From the NCBI GenBank assembly GCA_027025555.1, contig JALVQN010000127.1:1-33783 (forward strand): 33,783 nt of DNA, in the 5' to 3' direction. Positions 14,345 to 22,929 of the stretch are shown piece by piece; position 1 is the first letter of the stretch, and each line of letters begins with the position of its first letter. This stretch comes from Desulfobacterales bacterium. GTDB taxonomy: Bacteria; Desulfobacterota; Desulfobacteria; Desulfobacterales; UBA2156. The position numbers were made by a program, and so were the translations under genes. The notes below the pieces were generated by a model. It was not told the DNA's origin. It did no database searches and saw only the letters and a list, made by a program, of their open reading frames with translations.

Positions 14345-16664
14345 TTTTCCCTTTTCCGTTCGTCGACCCTGCCGGGCTTTCCGGATACTCCACCCGGTGA
14401 TGATAGATGCCGGAGAGGATCTTGTTGAAGCTTTTTGCGATCAGGTGCAGATCGCGGAGGGTCAGCTCACAGTCATCGAGCTGCCCGTCCGAGAAGATCT
14501 TGTTGATCAGGTCCTGGACCAGGCCTTGAATCCGGGCCGGGGTGGGATTCTGAAGGCTCCGCGAAGCCGCTTCCACCACGTCGGCCAGCATCACCAGGCC
14601 GGCCTCCCGGGTCTGGGGTTTGGGACCCGGGTACCGGTAGTCGTCGATCTTGACCGCGTCTTCGCCCTTTTGCTGTTTGGCCCGTTCATAGAAATAGCTG
14701 ATGAGGCTCGTGCCGTGATGTTGCCGGATGGTGTCGATGATGGCCTGCCCCAGTTTGTGCTTTTTGGCCAGCTCCACTCCGGCCTTGATGTGGGAGATCA
14801 GGATCAGGCTGGACATGGAAGGGGCCAGCTTGTCGTGCCGGTTCTTTCCGTCAAGCTGGTTTTCAACGAAATAAAGGGGCTGCTTGAGCTTGCCGATGTC
14901 GTGGTAGTATCCGCACACCTTTGCCAAAAGCGGATGGGCCCCGATCTCGGCGGCGGCGGCCTCCACCAGGGATCCCACGATGACCGAGTGATGGTAGGTC
15001 CCCGGGGCTTCGATCATGAGCCGCCTGAGGAGGGGCTGGTCGAAGTGGGCCAGCTCCAGGAGGGTGATGTCCGTGGTGAAGCCGAAGGCAAGCTCGATGA
15101 GGGGGGCCATGCCGGTGACGATCATGCTCGCCACGATGCCCGCCTGAAAGGCGAGCCCCCAATCCCACAAGATGCGGACACCCGAAAAGGCCCCGAGATA
15201 GATGTCGATGGCCGTCACCAAAAGGATGTTGATCAGGCCCAGCTTCAAGCCGGCGATGATGAAGACCTTCCGCTGCCGGCAGTGCCGGATCCAGTGGGCC
15301 CCCAAAACGCTGCTCAAGAAGAAATAGATGAAGAGATCCAGGCGGTTTTGCAGCATGACGGCCACGGAGACGGAAAGGACCGTGGCAAAAGGGAAGGCCG
15401 CTTCCATGCCTAAAAAGAGGCACACCGCCATGGCGGCGGCGGCCAGGGGCATCCCGAAGTAGAAGGTGGCGGGTGACAGATCCAGGGGGTTGCTCTTGGC
15501 CATGGTGTCGATGAGGGAGACGGAGATCTTGGCGATGAAAAGGAAAAGGACCAGCGTGGCCGAGGCAAAGAGCAGGTTGCGGTTCAAGTATCTCCGGAAC
15601 GCTCCTTGAAGGGAGAGGATGGGGATGTAGAGGGCCAGCAAAAATCCCAGGATCATCATGGCGGCACCGAAACTGGTGGCCAGAAGGCGTTCTTTCCTGG
15701 AGCGCTCCTGGAAGGCTTTCAGCTTCATCAGCTGGAGTTCGGTGACGCGTTCCCCCTCCCTAAGGAGCATCTCGCCGGCCTTGATCCGGTACATGACGGG
15801 TTCAACGGCTTCACCGGCCTTTTTCCGGCGGGCTTCTGTTTCGTGCCGGTTCAGGGTGATGTCGGGCTGGATGAGTCTTCGGGTCAAATCGACCACCAGG
15901 GCCTTCACGGCGCGGGGGGCGCCCTTGAGGCGCTTCTCCCCGAAGACGGCCGCCATGGTCTTGGCCTGTTCATGGCCGTAGATGGATTTGAGTCGAGTGA
16001 GCTTTTTTTCCGTGTTGGATCCCACGGTGCGCAGGATGATGCCGTTTTTGGATGCTTTCAAAAGGAGATCTTTATTCGTGACCACGCCGTTTTCAAAAAT
16101 CCGGGTCAAAAGGTCTGAGATGGCAATGGCGATCTCTTTGGAAAACCGGTTTTTCACGAGCAGTTGAAACTGCTCGTCAGAAACCGGGATCCCGATTTTC
16201 TCTTCAAAGGCGGCCTTGAGCGTTTCCATTGGCTCCGGAGCCGGGGTCAGACGGCCGGCGGTGTCCGTGTTGAGATCCGGAGGCATGGCCGTGGGGGCAT
16301 CGGTCCTTTTGAACCTTCCCGGTTGCTGGAGTGCCTCTTGAAGGTCCTCGAAGGCCGAAAGGACCTGGCGCTTCAGCCGGTCGGCCATTTCCGCATCATG
16401 GTCGTAGACCGTGGGGATTGCCCGGATCGCCTTCTGGCGGGCGGCTTCCGTGGCCGATGGGTCTTTGATGAAAAAGTCTCTGTCGGATTTGATGTCGCGC
16501 CTGGCCACATCCCCCACCTGGTAGTCCAGGTCCTCGGTCACCACCAGGCCGGGATAGAGGATGAGGGGATAGAGGATGATGAGCCCCGTCAAAACGGCCC
16601 AGGGGATGAAATTGAAGGTGTTCAGCCTGCTGCCGAGCCCTTCCGTTGATCGGCGAAGGGTCAC
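14244..16664 (-). CDS. pgpH: 7TM-HD family c-di-AMP phosphodiesterase-like protein (PgpH)
   Basis: An 806-residue protein. An N-terminal membrane segment (about 20-40) is followed by a long extracytoplasmic 7TMR-HDED domain (to about 335). Seven membrane helices follow (about 340-535), then a cytoplasmic HD domain with TYHHSVIVGSL and YYHDIGKLKQP (His588-Asp589). Characterised members hydrolyse cyclic di-AMP. In this lineage the substrate is inferred from the family. The start is GTG, overlapping the phoH stop as GTGA. The tail after about residue 760 (PESPAGSTNGKGKNGS onward) is low-complexity and lies over the ybeY start in another frame, so the frame may once have ended earlier. Confidence 0.92.
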   Translation of the reverse strand: MTLRRSTEGLGSRLNTFNFIPWAVLTGLIILYPLILYPGLVVTEDLDYQVGDVARRDIKSDRDFFIKDPSATEAARQKAIRAIPTVYDHDAEMADRLKRQVLSAFEDLQEALQQPGRFKRTDAPTAMPPDLNTDTAGRLTPAPEPMETLKAAFEEKIGIPVSDEQFQLLVKNRFSKEIAIAISDLLTRIFENGVVTNKDLLLKASKNGIILRTVGSNTEKKLTRLKSIYGHEQAKTMAAVFGEKRLKGAPRAVKALVVDLTRRLIQPDITLNRHETEARRKKAGEAVEPVMYRIKAGEMLLREGERVTELQLMKLKAFQERSRKERLLATSFGAAMMILGFLLALYIPILSLQGAFRRYLNRNLLFASATLVLFLFIAKISVSLIDTMAKSNPLDLSPATFYFGMPLAAAAMAVCLFLGMEAAFPFATVLSVSVAVMLQNRLDLFIYFFLSSVLGAHWIRHCRQRKVFIIAGLKLGLINILLVTAIDIYLGAFSGVRILWDWGLAFQAGIVASMIVTGMAPLIELAFGFTTDITLLELAHFDQPLLRRLMIEAPGTYHHSVIVGSLVEAAAAEIGAHPLLAKVCGYYHDIGKLKQPLYFVENQLDGKNRHDKLAPSMSSLILISHIKAGVELAKKHKLGQAIIDTIRQHHGTSLISYFYERAKQQKGEDAVKIDDYRYPGPKPQTREAGLVMLADVVEAASRSLQNPTPARIQGLVQDLINKIFSDGQLDDCELTLRDLHLIAKSFNKILSGIYHHRVEYPESPAGSTNGKGKNGSFDRQPLRAVPNSGGPGATGGRGRLRRLGLP

Positions 16665-17653
16665 TGGTGTTTGTTTCCCTGTTTCCGGAGGTCCAGTTCC
16701 TCGTAGGCCCGGATGATTTCCTGGACCAGCTTGTGCCGGACCACGTCTTTTTTCGAGAAAAAGACGAACCGGATCCCCTCGATGCCCTGGAGGATTTGCT
16801 TGGATTCGATCAGTCCGGAGGCCTTGCCGGCCGGGAGGTCGGTTTGGGTGATATCCCCCGTGACCACCACCTTCGAATTGAAGCCGATGCGGGTCAAGAA
16901 CATCTTCATCTGTTCCGAGGTGGTGTTTTGGGCCTCATCCAAAATGATGAAGGCATCGTTTAACGTTCTCCCCCGCATGAACGCCAGGGGGGCCACCTCG
17001 ATCACCCCTTTTTCAATGAGGCGCGAGGTCTTTTCAAAACGCATCATGTCGTGGAGGGCATCATACAGGGGTCTCAAATAGGGGTCAACCTTTTCCGCGA
17101 TATCCCCGGGCAAAAATCCCAGGGCCTCCCCGGCCTCCACGGCCGGGCGGGTAAGAATAATCCGGTTCACCCGGCCCTTGGAAAGGGCGAAGACCGCCAT
17201 GGCCATGGCCAGATAGGTCTTTCCCGTGCCGGCGGGGCCGATGCCGAAGACGATGTCATAATTTCGGATGGCTTCGATGTAAGCCTTCTGGTTCGGGCTC
17301 TTGGGCGTGATAAGCCGGTTCTTGGCGGTCACGAAGAGGGTGTCCAAAAAGATCTCTTTGAGCCGGACGCGGTGGTCGGCGGTCAAGGCATTGAGGGCGT
17401 AGTCCACGTCTTCAGGAAACAGGGGATAGTTATTTTCCACAAGTTCATAGAGCTGATCCAGGAGGTTTTCCGCCAGGGCCACGGCGGTGCTGTCGCCCTG
17501 GATGAAGACGGCGTTTCCCCTGGCGTCTATGGAGACCTTGAGGGCTTCGGCGATGCGCGCAAGGTGGCTGTTCTGTTGGCCGTAGAGCTGCTGCACCAGC
17601 GCGTTTTTTTCAAAGGTGCACGTGGCGCTTGTGGTGTCTGGATTGGATTCCAT
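16661..17653 (-). CDS. phoH: PhoH-family ATPase
   Basis: A PhoH-like P-loop protein of 330 residues from ATG 17653, or 344 from GTG 17695. Walker A is GPAGTGKTYLAMAMA and Walker B is AFIILDEAQN, followed by FLTRIGFNSKVVVTGD, all typical. A KH-like N-terminal part precedes the ATPase domain. PhoH proteins are cytoplasmic, RNA-associated ATPases, often linked to ybeY. I favour the ATG, but neither start has a strong ribosome-binding site. The stop overlaps the pgpH start, so phoH is first in a phoH-pgpH-ybeY operon. Confidence 0.93.
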   Translation of the reverse strand: MESNPDTTSATCTFEKNALVQQLYGQQNSHLARIAEALKVSIDARGNAVFIQGDSTAVALAENLLDQLYELVENNYPLFPEDVDYALNALTADHRVRLKEIFLDTLFVTAKNRLITPKSPNQKAYIEAIRNYDIVFGIGPAGTGKTYLAMAMAVFALSKGRVNRIILTRPAVEAGEALGFLPGDIAEKVDPYLRPLYDALHDMMRFEKTSRLIEKGVIEVAPLAFMRGRTLNDAFIILDEAQNTTSEQMKMFLTRIGFNSKVVVTGDITQTDLPAGKASGLIESKQILQGIEGIRFVFFSKKDVVRHKLVQEIIRAYEELDLRKQGNKHQ

Positions 17654-17901
17654 GAAATCTTGATAAAAACGGGTGTCCGGACCCGGGAACCTCACCTGGG
17701 GGTACAGGGGACGCCCATCGCTTATAAAATACTTTAAAATGACTCCGATTTATCGCGGTTTAAAATGAACGGCCCCCAAAATGTTCTTGACAGGGATACC
17801 GGCTTTGATAGCGTAATACGTTTATGATGGATTCGGATAAAACACCATGCCTCCCCGGAAACATGCTGAGATGACCGGTTTCGGGGTGAAAGGGAAAAAC
17901 G

Positions 17902-18429
17902 ATGAACACCTTTGACATTGTGATTGCCGTTCTCATCGCATTTTTCATCATTCGGGGGGTGTTCAGGGGATTTGTCAAGGAATTTTTTTCGATTGTCGGC
18001 GTATTCGTGGGGTTCCTGGGGGCAATGCGCTATTACGAACGCCTTGCCGCCTTGATCACCGGGGAGATCATCAATCCCGCCTACTTGCCCATCGTCGCCT
18101 TTTTGGTCATCTTTGCCGTGGTGTATTTTATCATAAGCGTGTCGGGGGTGATAATCAAGTACCTTTTGAAAATCACCCTCCTGGGTTGGGTGGATCGGAT
18201 ATTGGGGGCGATCTCGGGAGGCCTGAAAGGGGGCCTGATCTCCGCCGTGTTTTTACTCGTGCTGATCACCTTCCTCCCCGCGGGGTCCCCCCTGGTGACC
18301 CGGTCGCACCTGGCGCCCCATCTGCTTTCCACCATCGAAAAGATGGCCCTCGTCCTTCCCAAAGAGATGCACCGTCGCTACAATGGCAACATCAAGGCCG
18401 TGAAAAAGGGCCTCCGCGGGCATCGGTAA
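17902..18429 (+). CDS. cvpA: CvpA-family inner-membrane protein
   Basis: A 175-residue protein with four hydrophobic segments (roughly 5-25, 28-46, 62-90, 103-127). The CvpA-family opening is MNTFDIVIAVLIAFFIIRG, followed by RGFVKEFFSIVG. CvpA homologues are linked to envelope stress tolerance and colicin V export, but their molecular role is unclear. AAGGGAAA upstream supports the start. It is divergent from phoH and leads a close plus-strand series with mazG, hisH and hisF. Confidence 0.88.
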   Translation: MNTFDIVIAVLIAFFIIRGVFRGFVKEFFSIVGVFVGFLGAMRYYERLAALITGEIINPAYLPIVAFLVIFAVVYFIISVSGVIIKYLLKITLLGWVDRILGAISGGLKGGLISAVFLLVLITFLPAGSPLVTRSHLAPHLLSTIEKMALVLPKEMHRRYNGNIKAVKKGLRGHR

Positions 18430-18458
18430 GGCCTTTATTGCAACGAAGGCGCCACCCC

Positions 18459-19253
18459 ATGAAACGCTTGACGGGATTGATCCGCTCTCTGCGCGGCCCC
18501 GGGGGATGCCCCTGGGACAGGGAACAGACGCCCGGGTCCATGGCGGGGTATCTCCTGGAGGAGACCTACGAATTGCTGGAGGCCATCGAGGCCGATGATG
18601 TTGCCGGCGTCTGCGAAGAGCTGGGGGATGTCCTGTTTCACCTGGTGTTCATTGTGGCGTGCTTCGAGGAAAAGGGGCACTTCGATCTGGACCAGGTGAT
18701 CCGGGGCGTCACGGAAAAGATGACCCGCAGACATCCCCACGTGTTCGGGGGCAAAGCCTTAAAAAGCGCCGATGCGGTCCGGGATCAGTGGCAGCGCATC
18801 AAGGCAAAAGAGAAAAACGACACCCGGGAGTCCCTCCTGGCCTCGGTGCCCCGGAATCTGCCCGCCCTGATTCGGGCCCTGAGGGTCTCCCAGCGTGCCG
18901 CCGGTGCGAAATTCGATTGGAAGGATATTTCCGGGGTCCTGGAAAAAGTGGAGGAAGAGTGGAAAGAGTTCAAAGCAGAACTGGACAATCTTTCGGATTG
19001 CCTGGAAAGGGACAGGGCGGCGCGGCTGGCCATGGAATTGGGGGACCTTCTTTTTACCCTTGTCAACGTGGCCCGGTTTGCCCGCGTGGATCCGGAAAGG
19101 GCCCTTCACGGCGCAACGAGAAAATTTGAAAGGCGTTTTCACTTCATGGAAAAACAGATCGTTCAAAGCGGAAGGGATATCCATTCGGTGCCTCAGGCCG
19201 AAAAGGATGCCTTGTGGGAAGCCGCCAAAGAGCAAACAACAGGAGAAAAATGA
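18459..19253 (+). CDS. mazG: Nucleoside triphosphate pyrophosphohydrolase MazG
   Basis: A 264-residue protein with two MazG domains. The first has the metal-binding pattern EETYELLEAIEADD with EELGDVLFHLVF and the early GPGGCPWDREQT typical of MazG. The second has EEEWKEFKAE with MELGDLLFTLVN. It hydrolyses NTPs to NMP and pyrophosphate as a house-cleaning enzyme. The frame is open far upstream, but the start at 18459 (MKRLTGLIRSLRGPGG) matches the family and has GAAGG upstream. An upstream start would run through cvpA. The stop overlaps the hisH start (ATGA). Confidence 0.94.
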   Translation: MKRLTGLIRSLRGPGGCPWDREQTPGSMAGYLLEETYELLEAIEADDVAGVCEELGDVLFHLVFIVACFEEKGHFDLDQVIRGVTEKMTRRHPHVFGGKALKSADAVRDQWQRIKAKEKNDTRESLLASVPRNLPALIRALRVSQRAAGAKFDWKDISGVLEKVEEEWKEFKAELDNLSDCLERDRAARLAMELGDLLFTLVNVARFARVDPERALHGATRKFERRFHFMEKQIVQSGRDIHSVPQAEKDALWEAAKEQTTGEK

Positions 19254-19888
19254 TTGCCATCATCGATTATGACGCCGGAAACCTGACCAGCGTGGCCCGG
19301 GCCGTCTCCCACCTGGGTTTCAGGTGTGCGGTGACCAATGACGTGGAAGCCATTCGACGCTCGGAAAGGATTATTTTCCCCGGGGTGGGGGCGGCCGGTT
19401 CGGCCATGGCTTCCTTGAGGCGCCTGGGCCTGGATCGCTGCCTGGCCGAGGCCTTTGCGCAGGGAAAGCCGATCTTAGGGATTTGCGTGGGAACGCAGGT
19501 GGTCCTGGAATACAGTGAAGAGAATGCGACGTCGTGTCTGGGATTCATCCCGGGGACCGTGAAAGCCTTTCCCGGGGATCTTAAGGATGCCGCGGGACAG
19601 CGTCTTAAGATTCCCCACATGGGATGGAATCGCATCCACAGGGTGCGGCCCCATCCGCTTTTGGCCGACATCCGGGAGACGGACGAGTTTTATTTTGTTC
19701 ACGGATACTATCCCCAACCCCGGGCCCCGGAATGGGTGGTGGGGCGCACCGAGTACGGCGTGACCTTCGCCTCGGTGATGGGCATGCGAAACCTCTTTGC
19801 CACCCAGTTTCATCCGGAAAAGAGCGGACGACCGGGCCTTTCCATCCTGAGGCGTTTTTGCAGGTGGGACGGGAAGGCGGATCGTTGA
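19250..19888 (+). CDS. hisH: Imidazole glycerol phosphate synthase, glutaminase subunit HisH
   Basis: A 212-residue class I glutamine amidotransferase. The nucleophile is Cys79 in LGICVGTQ (most HisH have GICLGMQ). His188 and Glu190 in [10 protein letters not shown] complete the triad, and [11 protein letters not shown] is the oxyanion strand. It supplies ammonia to HisF, encoded next. The start is ATG 19250, with AGGAG at 19241-19245 and overlap with the mazG stop. The longer open frame upstream lies within mazG and is unlikely. No other histidine genes are in the window, so histidine synthesis is a family-based inference. A glutaminase for another amidated product cannot be excluded. Confidence 0.9.
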   Translation: MIAIIDYDAGNLTSVARAVSHLGFRCAVTNDVEAIRRSERIIFPGVGAAGSAMASLRRLGLDRCLAEAFAQGKPILGICVGTQVVLEYSEENATSCLGFIPGTVKAFPGDLKDAAGQRLKIPHMGWNRIHRVRPHPLLADIRETDEFYFVHGYYPQPRAPEWVVGRTEYGVTFASVMGMRNLFATQFHPEKSGRPGLSILRRFCRWDGKADR

Positions 19889-19910
19889 GAATCAGACTGA
19901 AGGGACGACC

Positions 19911-20690
19911 ATGCTGAGCAAGCGCATCATCGTGTGTTTGGATGTTCGGGACGGAAAGACCACCAAGGGGATCCAATTCAAGGATAACGTCGACATCGGG
20001 GATCCGGTGGAGATGGCACGCCTGTACTATGAAACCGGGGTGGATGAGATTGTCTTTTACGATATCACCGCGTCTTACGAGAAGCGGGAGATCATGATCG
20101 ATGTGGTCCGGCGCGTGGCGGAGACCATTTTCATCCCCTTTTCCGTGGGCGGCGGGATCCGGAATGTGGAGGATATGCGCGCCGTGCTTTTGGCCGGCGC
20201 CGAAAAGATCAGCGTCAATTCCGCCGCGGTCCGGGATCCTTCCCTTATTTCAAAGGGGGCGGAAGCCTTCGGGAGCCAGTGCATCGTCCTGGGGATGGAT
20301 GTCAAGCATGTGGGCCCCAGGCCGGGCATCCCCTCGGGATATGAGATCGTCATCAACGGCGGCAGGACCGACATGGGGATGGATGCCCTGGAATGGGCCC
20401 GGGAAGCGGAACGCCTCGGGGCGGGCGAGATCTGCCTCAACGCCATCGACGCGGACGGCACCCGGGACGGCTATGAACTCCGTTTGACGGCGCTGATCTC
20501 CGAAAACGTGGGGATTCCCGTCATCGCATCAGGCGGAGCAGGCAAACCGGAGCATCTGTACGATGTGCTCACGAAGGGCAAGGCGGACGCCGCTCTGATT
20601 GCCTCCATGGTCCATTACGGCACCTATACGCTTGGCCAGATCAAGGCTTACCTGGCAAATCGCGGCCTCAAGATCCGCCAAACCTGGTAG
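19911..20690 (+). CDS. hisF: Imidazole glycerol phosphate synthase, cyclase subunit HisF
   Basis: A 259-residue (beta-alpha)8-barrel protein with Asp11 in [13 protein letters not shown], Lys19, Asp130 in VLGMDVKH, the SVGGGIR phosphate loop and [13 protein letters not shown]. It uses ammonia from HisH to form imidazole glycerol phosphate and AICAR. The N-terminal stretch [20 protein letters not shown] departs from the commoner RVVKGVNF version, matching a variant I associate with some Desulfobacterota. The stop TAG (20688-20690) shares its last G with the first base of a repeat element, so the element lies immediately after the coding sequence. Confidence 0.92.
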   Translation: MLSKRIIVCLDVRDGKTTKGIQFKDNVDIGDPVEMARLYYETGVDEIVFYDITASYEKREIMIDVVRRVAETIFIPFSVGGGIRNVEDMRAVLLAGAEKISVNSAAVRDPSLISKGAEAFGSQCIVLGMDVKHVGPRPGIPSGYEIVINGGRTDMGMDALEWAREAERLGAGEICLNAIDADGTRDGYELRLTALISENVGIPVIASGGAGKPEHLYDVLTKGKADAALIASMVHYGTYTLGQIKAYLANRGLKIRQTW

Positions 20691-20713
20691 GGGTCAGGTC
20701 TTCACTCTTGACA
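20690..20713 (+). repeat. REP-like repeat, left arm of the 119-bp pair
   Basis: Exact consensus copy. Its first G is the last base of the hisF stop codon. Confidence 0.95.
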
Positions 20714-20784
20714 CTTTGTCGAAGGTGGCCAGTACATTCTTTTAAAAAATGCCTGAGAGTTCCCGAAAAGCGGGGGGGGGGGTC

Positions 20785-20808
20785 TGTCAAGAGTGAAGAC
20801 CTGACCCC
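20785..20808 (-). repeat. REP-like repeat, right arm of the 119-bp pair
   Basis: Exact inverted copy. On the minus strand it encodes the last residues and stop codon of the NUDIX gene. Confidence 0.95.
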
Positions 20809-21308
20809 GAATAGGCGGCGTAGTAGAGGCGGACGAAGCGCCGGTGGCTGTCGAAGGCGATCTCCGGCAGCTCTTTTTCAGGGAAAAAGGCCAGCGCGGA
20901 GGCGTCATCCCCTGCCCGGGGGGTGCCTTCGTAGGTCCTGACCAGGTATCCGATCATGAGGACCGCCCGGTACTGGGGGCTGGGGTTGGTGGTGACCCCC
21001 AGGAGCCGGGCGATTTTTCCGGAAAGGCCGGTCTCTTCAAGAAGTTCCCGGAGGGCGCCTGCCTCGGGCGTTTCGTCGATTTCCACGAACCCGCCGGGCA
21101 GACACCAGAATCCCTTCTTGGGTTCCACGCTGCGCTTGACCAAGAGCACCCGGTCCCGGTCATCCACCACCACCAGGCAGGTGGCCGGGATGGGGTTTTC
21201 ATAGACCGGTTCATTGCAGGCGGTGCAGAAAAGGCGCCGGTGCCCTTCGATCCACCGGCGGACCAGCCCGTTGCCGCAAAAGGGGCAGTGCGTCTTTTGG
21301 CGCAGCAT
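20787..21308 (-). CDS. NUDIX hydrolase with N-terminal zinc ribbon
   Basis: A 173-residue protein. A zinc ribbon (Cys8, Cys11, Cys28, Cys31) precedes a NUDIX domain with a complete box: Gly73, Glu79, then REL (87-89) and EETGL (91-95). The architecture resembles NudC/ADP-ribose pyrophosphatase-like proteins, which hydrolyse nucleoside diphosphates linked to another moiety; the exact substrate is unknown. The ATG overlaps the stop of the aldolase gene (TGATG), so the two are co-transcribed. The C-terminal GSGLHS and TGA come from the repeat element, the same peptide that ends the TPR-like gene at 7726, so the native tail was replaced. Confidence 0.9.
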   Translation of the reverse strand: MLRQKTHCPFCGNGLVRRWIEGHRRLFCTACNEPVYENPIPATCLVVVDDRDRVLLVKRSVEPKKGFWCLPGGFVEIDETPEAGALRELLEETGLSGKIARLLGVTTNPSPQYRAVLMIGYLVRTYEGTPRAGDDASALAFFPEKELPEIAFDSHRRFVRLYYAAYSGSGLHS

Positions 21309-22591
21309 CAGTCGTCGAAATCCCCGCTCGGCCCTTTATCGGCATTGAGGGTGGAGGCTTTCTGCGCGATGGCTTCCGGGGTCCACTCCGATGGGTCTTC
21401 GATCCGTTCGGCTTTGGGGCCCGGGTCAAAGGACCCGGTCTCCAGAATGGTCTCGATGCATAGATCGGCGGTATCTTTGGCGTTGAATACGTCGGTGATC
21501 ATGGTATGGACGAAATCCTCCACGCGCCGGACCATCCGTTGGCGGATTTCCTTGGGCTGGGCCAAGAGCCGGTTTTCAAAGGGCAGGTTGAGCTTCTTGA
21601 AGTTGCCTCCGGTCCATCCCTTTTCCCGGGCATAGGCGGTCATTTCGGCCCACAGCGCTTCGGTGACGCCCTGGTCTTTCAGTTTGATGAAATTCCCGTT
21701 TTCATCCAGCATGGCGTTGCCGTAGTCGTTCACCTCCAATCCCCAGGAGAGCATCTGGAGGGCCGTGGCCACATTGGCTTTGGTGGTGCGGGTTTTGGCG
21801 GCGATTTCCCTGAGGCGCTCCGAGTTGTTTCCGGAAGTGCCGTGCTGGGCGCCCGAGACCCGGTACGGGGAAAGGGCTTCATGGATCTGCCGGGTCAATT
21901 CCACCTGGATGCCCTGGTCGCTGGCCTCGATGCCGTGGGTGGTGCCGTTGTTGAGGGCGATCCAGTCCGGAAAGATATTGTGGGCATTGAGGCCCCGGAT
22001 CAGAAAGAGGGCTTCTTCCACGGTGGAAAGCCCTTCTTTTCCCTTGATCTCCCCCACTTCCGTCTCCAGACCCGCCCATGCAGGCACACAGGGAGAAAGG
22101 GTGATGTTGGCCATCAGGTTCTGGGCGTCGGGCAGGTGGGAGGCATCGATGGCGATGGACGTCATGCCGAACTCGAAGAGGGTGGGGATCTCCGTCTTGG
22201 CCTTCTCGATGTCCTTTTCTGATTTGATGCCGTAATGGTCGGCGTGCAGGGCCACCGGCACCGTGATCCCCATTTCGTTGAGCAGGGCGTCCACGATGCG
22301 GGCCATGTTCCAGTAATTGATGGCGCAATAGGCATCAATGCCGCCTTCGGACTTGGCGATTTCGATGATGATGGCGGCATTGGCCCGCTGGGCGGCCCTG
22401 AGGGCCCCTTGGATGACGAAGGTGTTGCGCCCGTTGGCGGCGATGGCGATCGCCTTTCCCTTTTTCAACATGGCCCGGTCGATGAACTTGCCGCTGACGA
22501 TGAGCCCTTTGGAGTTGGGAAACATCTGCCGGACGTTGGGGGGACGGCCGATTTCCACGGCTTTTTGAAAATCAGACGGTTGTACAGACAT
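21308..22591 (-). CDS. Class II fructose-bisphosphate aldolase
   Basis: A 427-residue zinc aldolase. ALHADHYG carries the catalytic Asp118 and zinc ligand His119. GLETEVGEIKGKEG, ALNNGTTHG and GAQHGTSGNN supply further metal and phosphate contacts. It cleaves or forms fructose 1,6-bisphosphate in glycolysis/gluconeogenesis. It is longer than the common form of about 350 residues, with extra sequence toward the C-terminus, as in a long class II subgroup. A strong AGGAGG-like site precedes the ATG. The NUDIX gene follows with overlapping stop and start. Confidence 0.93.
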   Translation of the reverse strand: MSVQPSDFQKAVEIGRPPNVRQMFPNSKGLIVSGKFIDRAMLKKGKAIAIAANGRNTFVIQGALRAAQRANAAIIIEIAKSEGGIDAYCAINYWNMARIVDALLNEMGITVPVALHADHYGIKSEKDIEKAKTEIPTLFEFGMTSIAIDASHLPDAQNLMANITLSPCVPAWAGLETEVGEIKGKEGLSTVEEALFLIRGLNAHNIFPDWIALNNGTTHGIEASDQGIQVELTRQIHEALSPYRVSGAQHGTSGNNSERLREIAAKTRTTKANVATALQMLSWGLEVNDYGNAMLDENGNFIKLKDQGVTEALWAEMTAYAREKGWTGGNFKKLNLPFENRLLAQPKEIRQRMVRRVEDFVHTMITDVFNAKDTADLCIETILETGSFDPGPKAERIEDPSEWTPEAIAQKASTLNADKGPSGDFDD

Positions 22592-22646
22592 GGACTTCCT
22601 CCTTTTCTATTTTGATGGGCATATGGGAAGAAATTGGGCAGCCGTT

Positions 22647-22892
22647 TCAAAGTCCCTTTTGGCTTTCGGCCCGGGCGCGGACCGCCCGGAGGATCTCTTC
22701 GATTTCTTTCCTGTAAGCGGCCGGAGCCTGGATTTCCCCCCATCCCTTTTGCATCTGGAACAATCCATCGTAGGCGGTGTCGTAATAGGAGCGGATCCTG
22801 TGGGGAATGTCTTGGTCTTTTAAAATGGATTCCACCAGTTGGGCTTCGATGGTGTTTTCGAGTCCGGCAATTTTGACAAAGGCCTCTTTCAC
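22647..22892 (-). CDS. DUF2007-like small protein
   Basis: An 81-residue cytoplasmic protein resembling the DUF2007 putative signal-transducing family (FVKIAGLENTIEAQLVESIL, then DIPHRI). Such domains are alpha-beta folds related to P-II-like folds with no settled function. I chose GTG 22892 because GGAGG lies eight bases before it. A TTG at 22910 would add six residues but has no such site. It sits between the DUF4124 gene and the aldolase gene on the same strand. Confidence 0.7.
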   Translation of the reverse strand: MKEAFVKIAGLENTIEAQLVESILKDQDIPHRIRSYYDTAYDGLFQMQKGWGEIQAPAAYRKEIEEILRAVRARAESQKGL

Positions 22893-22929
22893 GGGGTATT
22901 CCTCCACCAACGGAAAAACCCAAAAGACC

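Larger units (their letters stand above)
20690..20808. mobile_element. REPIN/MITE-like non-autonomous element, 119 bp
   Basis: Two exact inverted 24-nt repeats, GGGG ends outward, enclose about 71 bases including an 11-base G tract (20772-20782). It separates the convergent hisF and NUDIX genes and overlaps both stop codons. As RNA from either strand it can fold into a long stem, so it could serve as a shared transcript end, although no T-run follows either arm. Confidence 0.75.

Noticed and set aside
17787-17819. TTGACA and TAATAC as a cvpA promoter
   Set aside because: The two boxes are 21 bases apart, too far for a normal sigma-70 promoter, and no better -10 is found at 16-18 bases. Other signals may exist in this divergent gap, but I cannot support one.
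18186-18458. Extended N-terminus of mazG
   Set aside because: The upstream part of the open frame lies wholly over cvpA in another frame and lacks a family match. The family start is at 18459.
1108-20808. The nine 24-nt repeats as a CRISPR array
   Set aside because: They are widely and irregularly spaced, occur in inverted pairs, enclose or overlap genes, and have no cas genes nearby.
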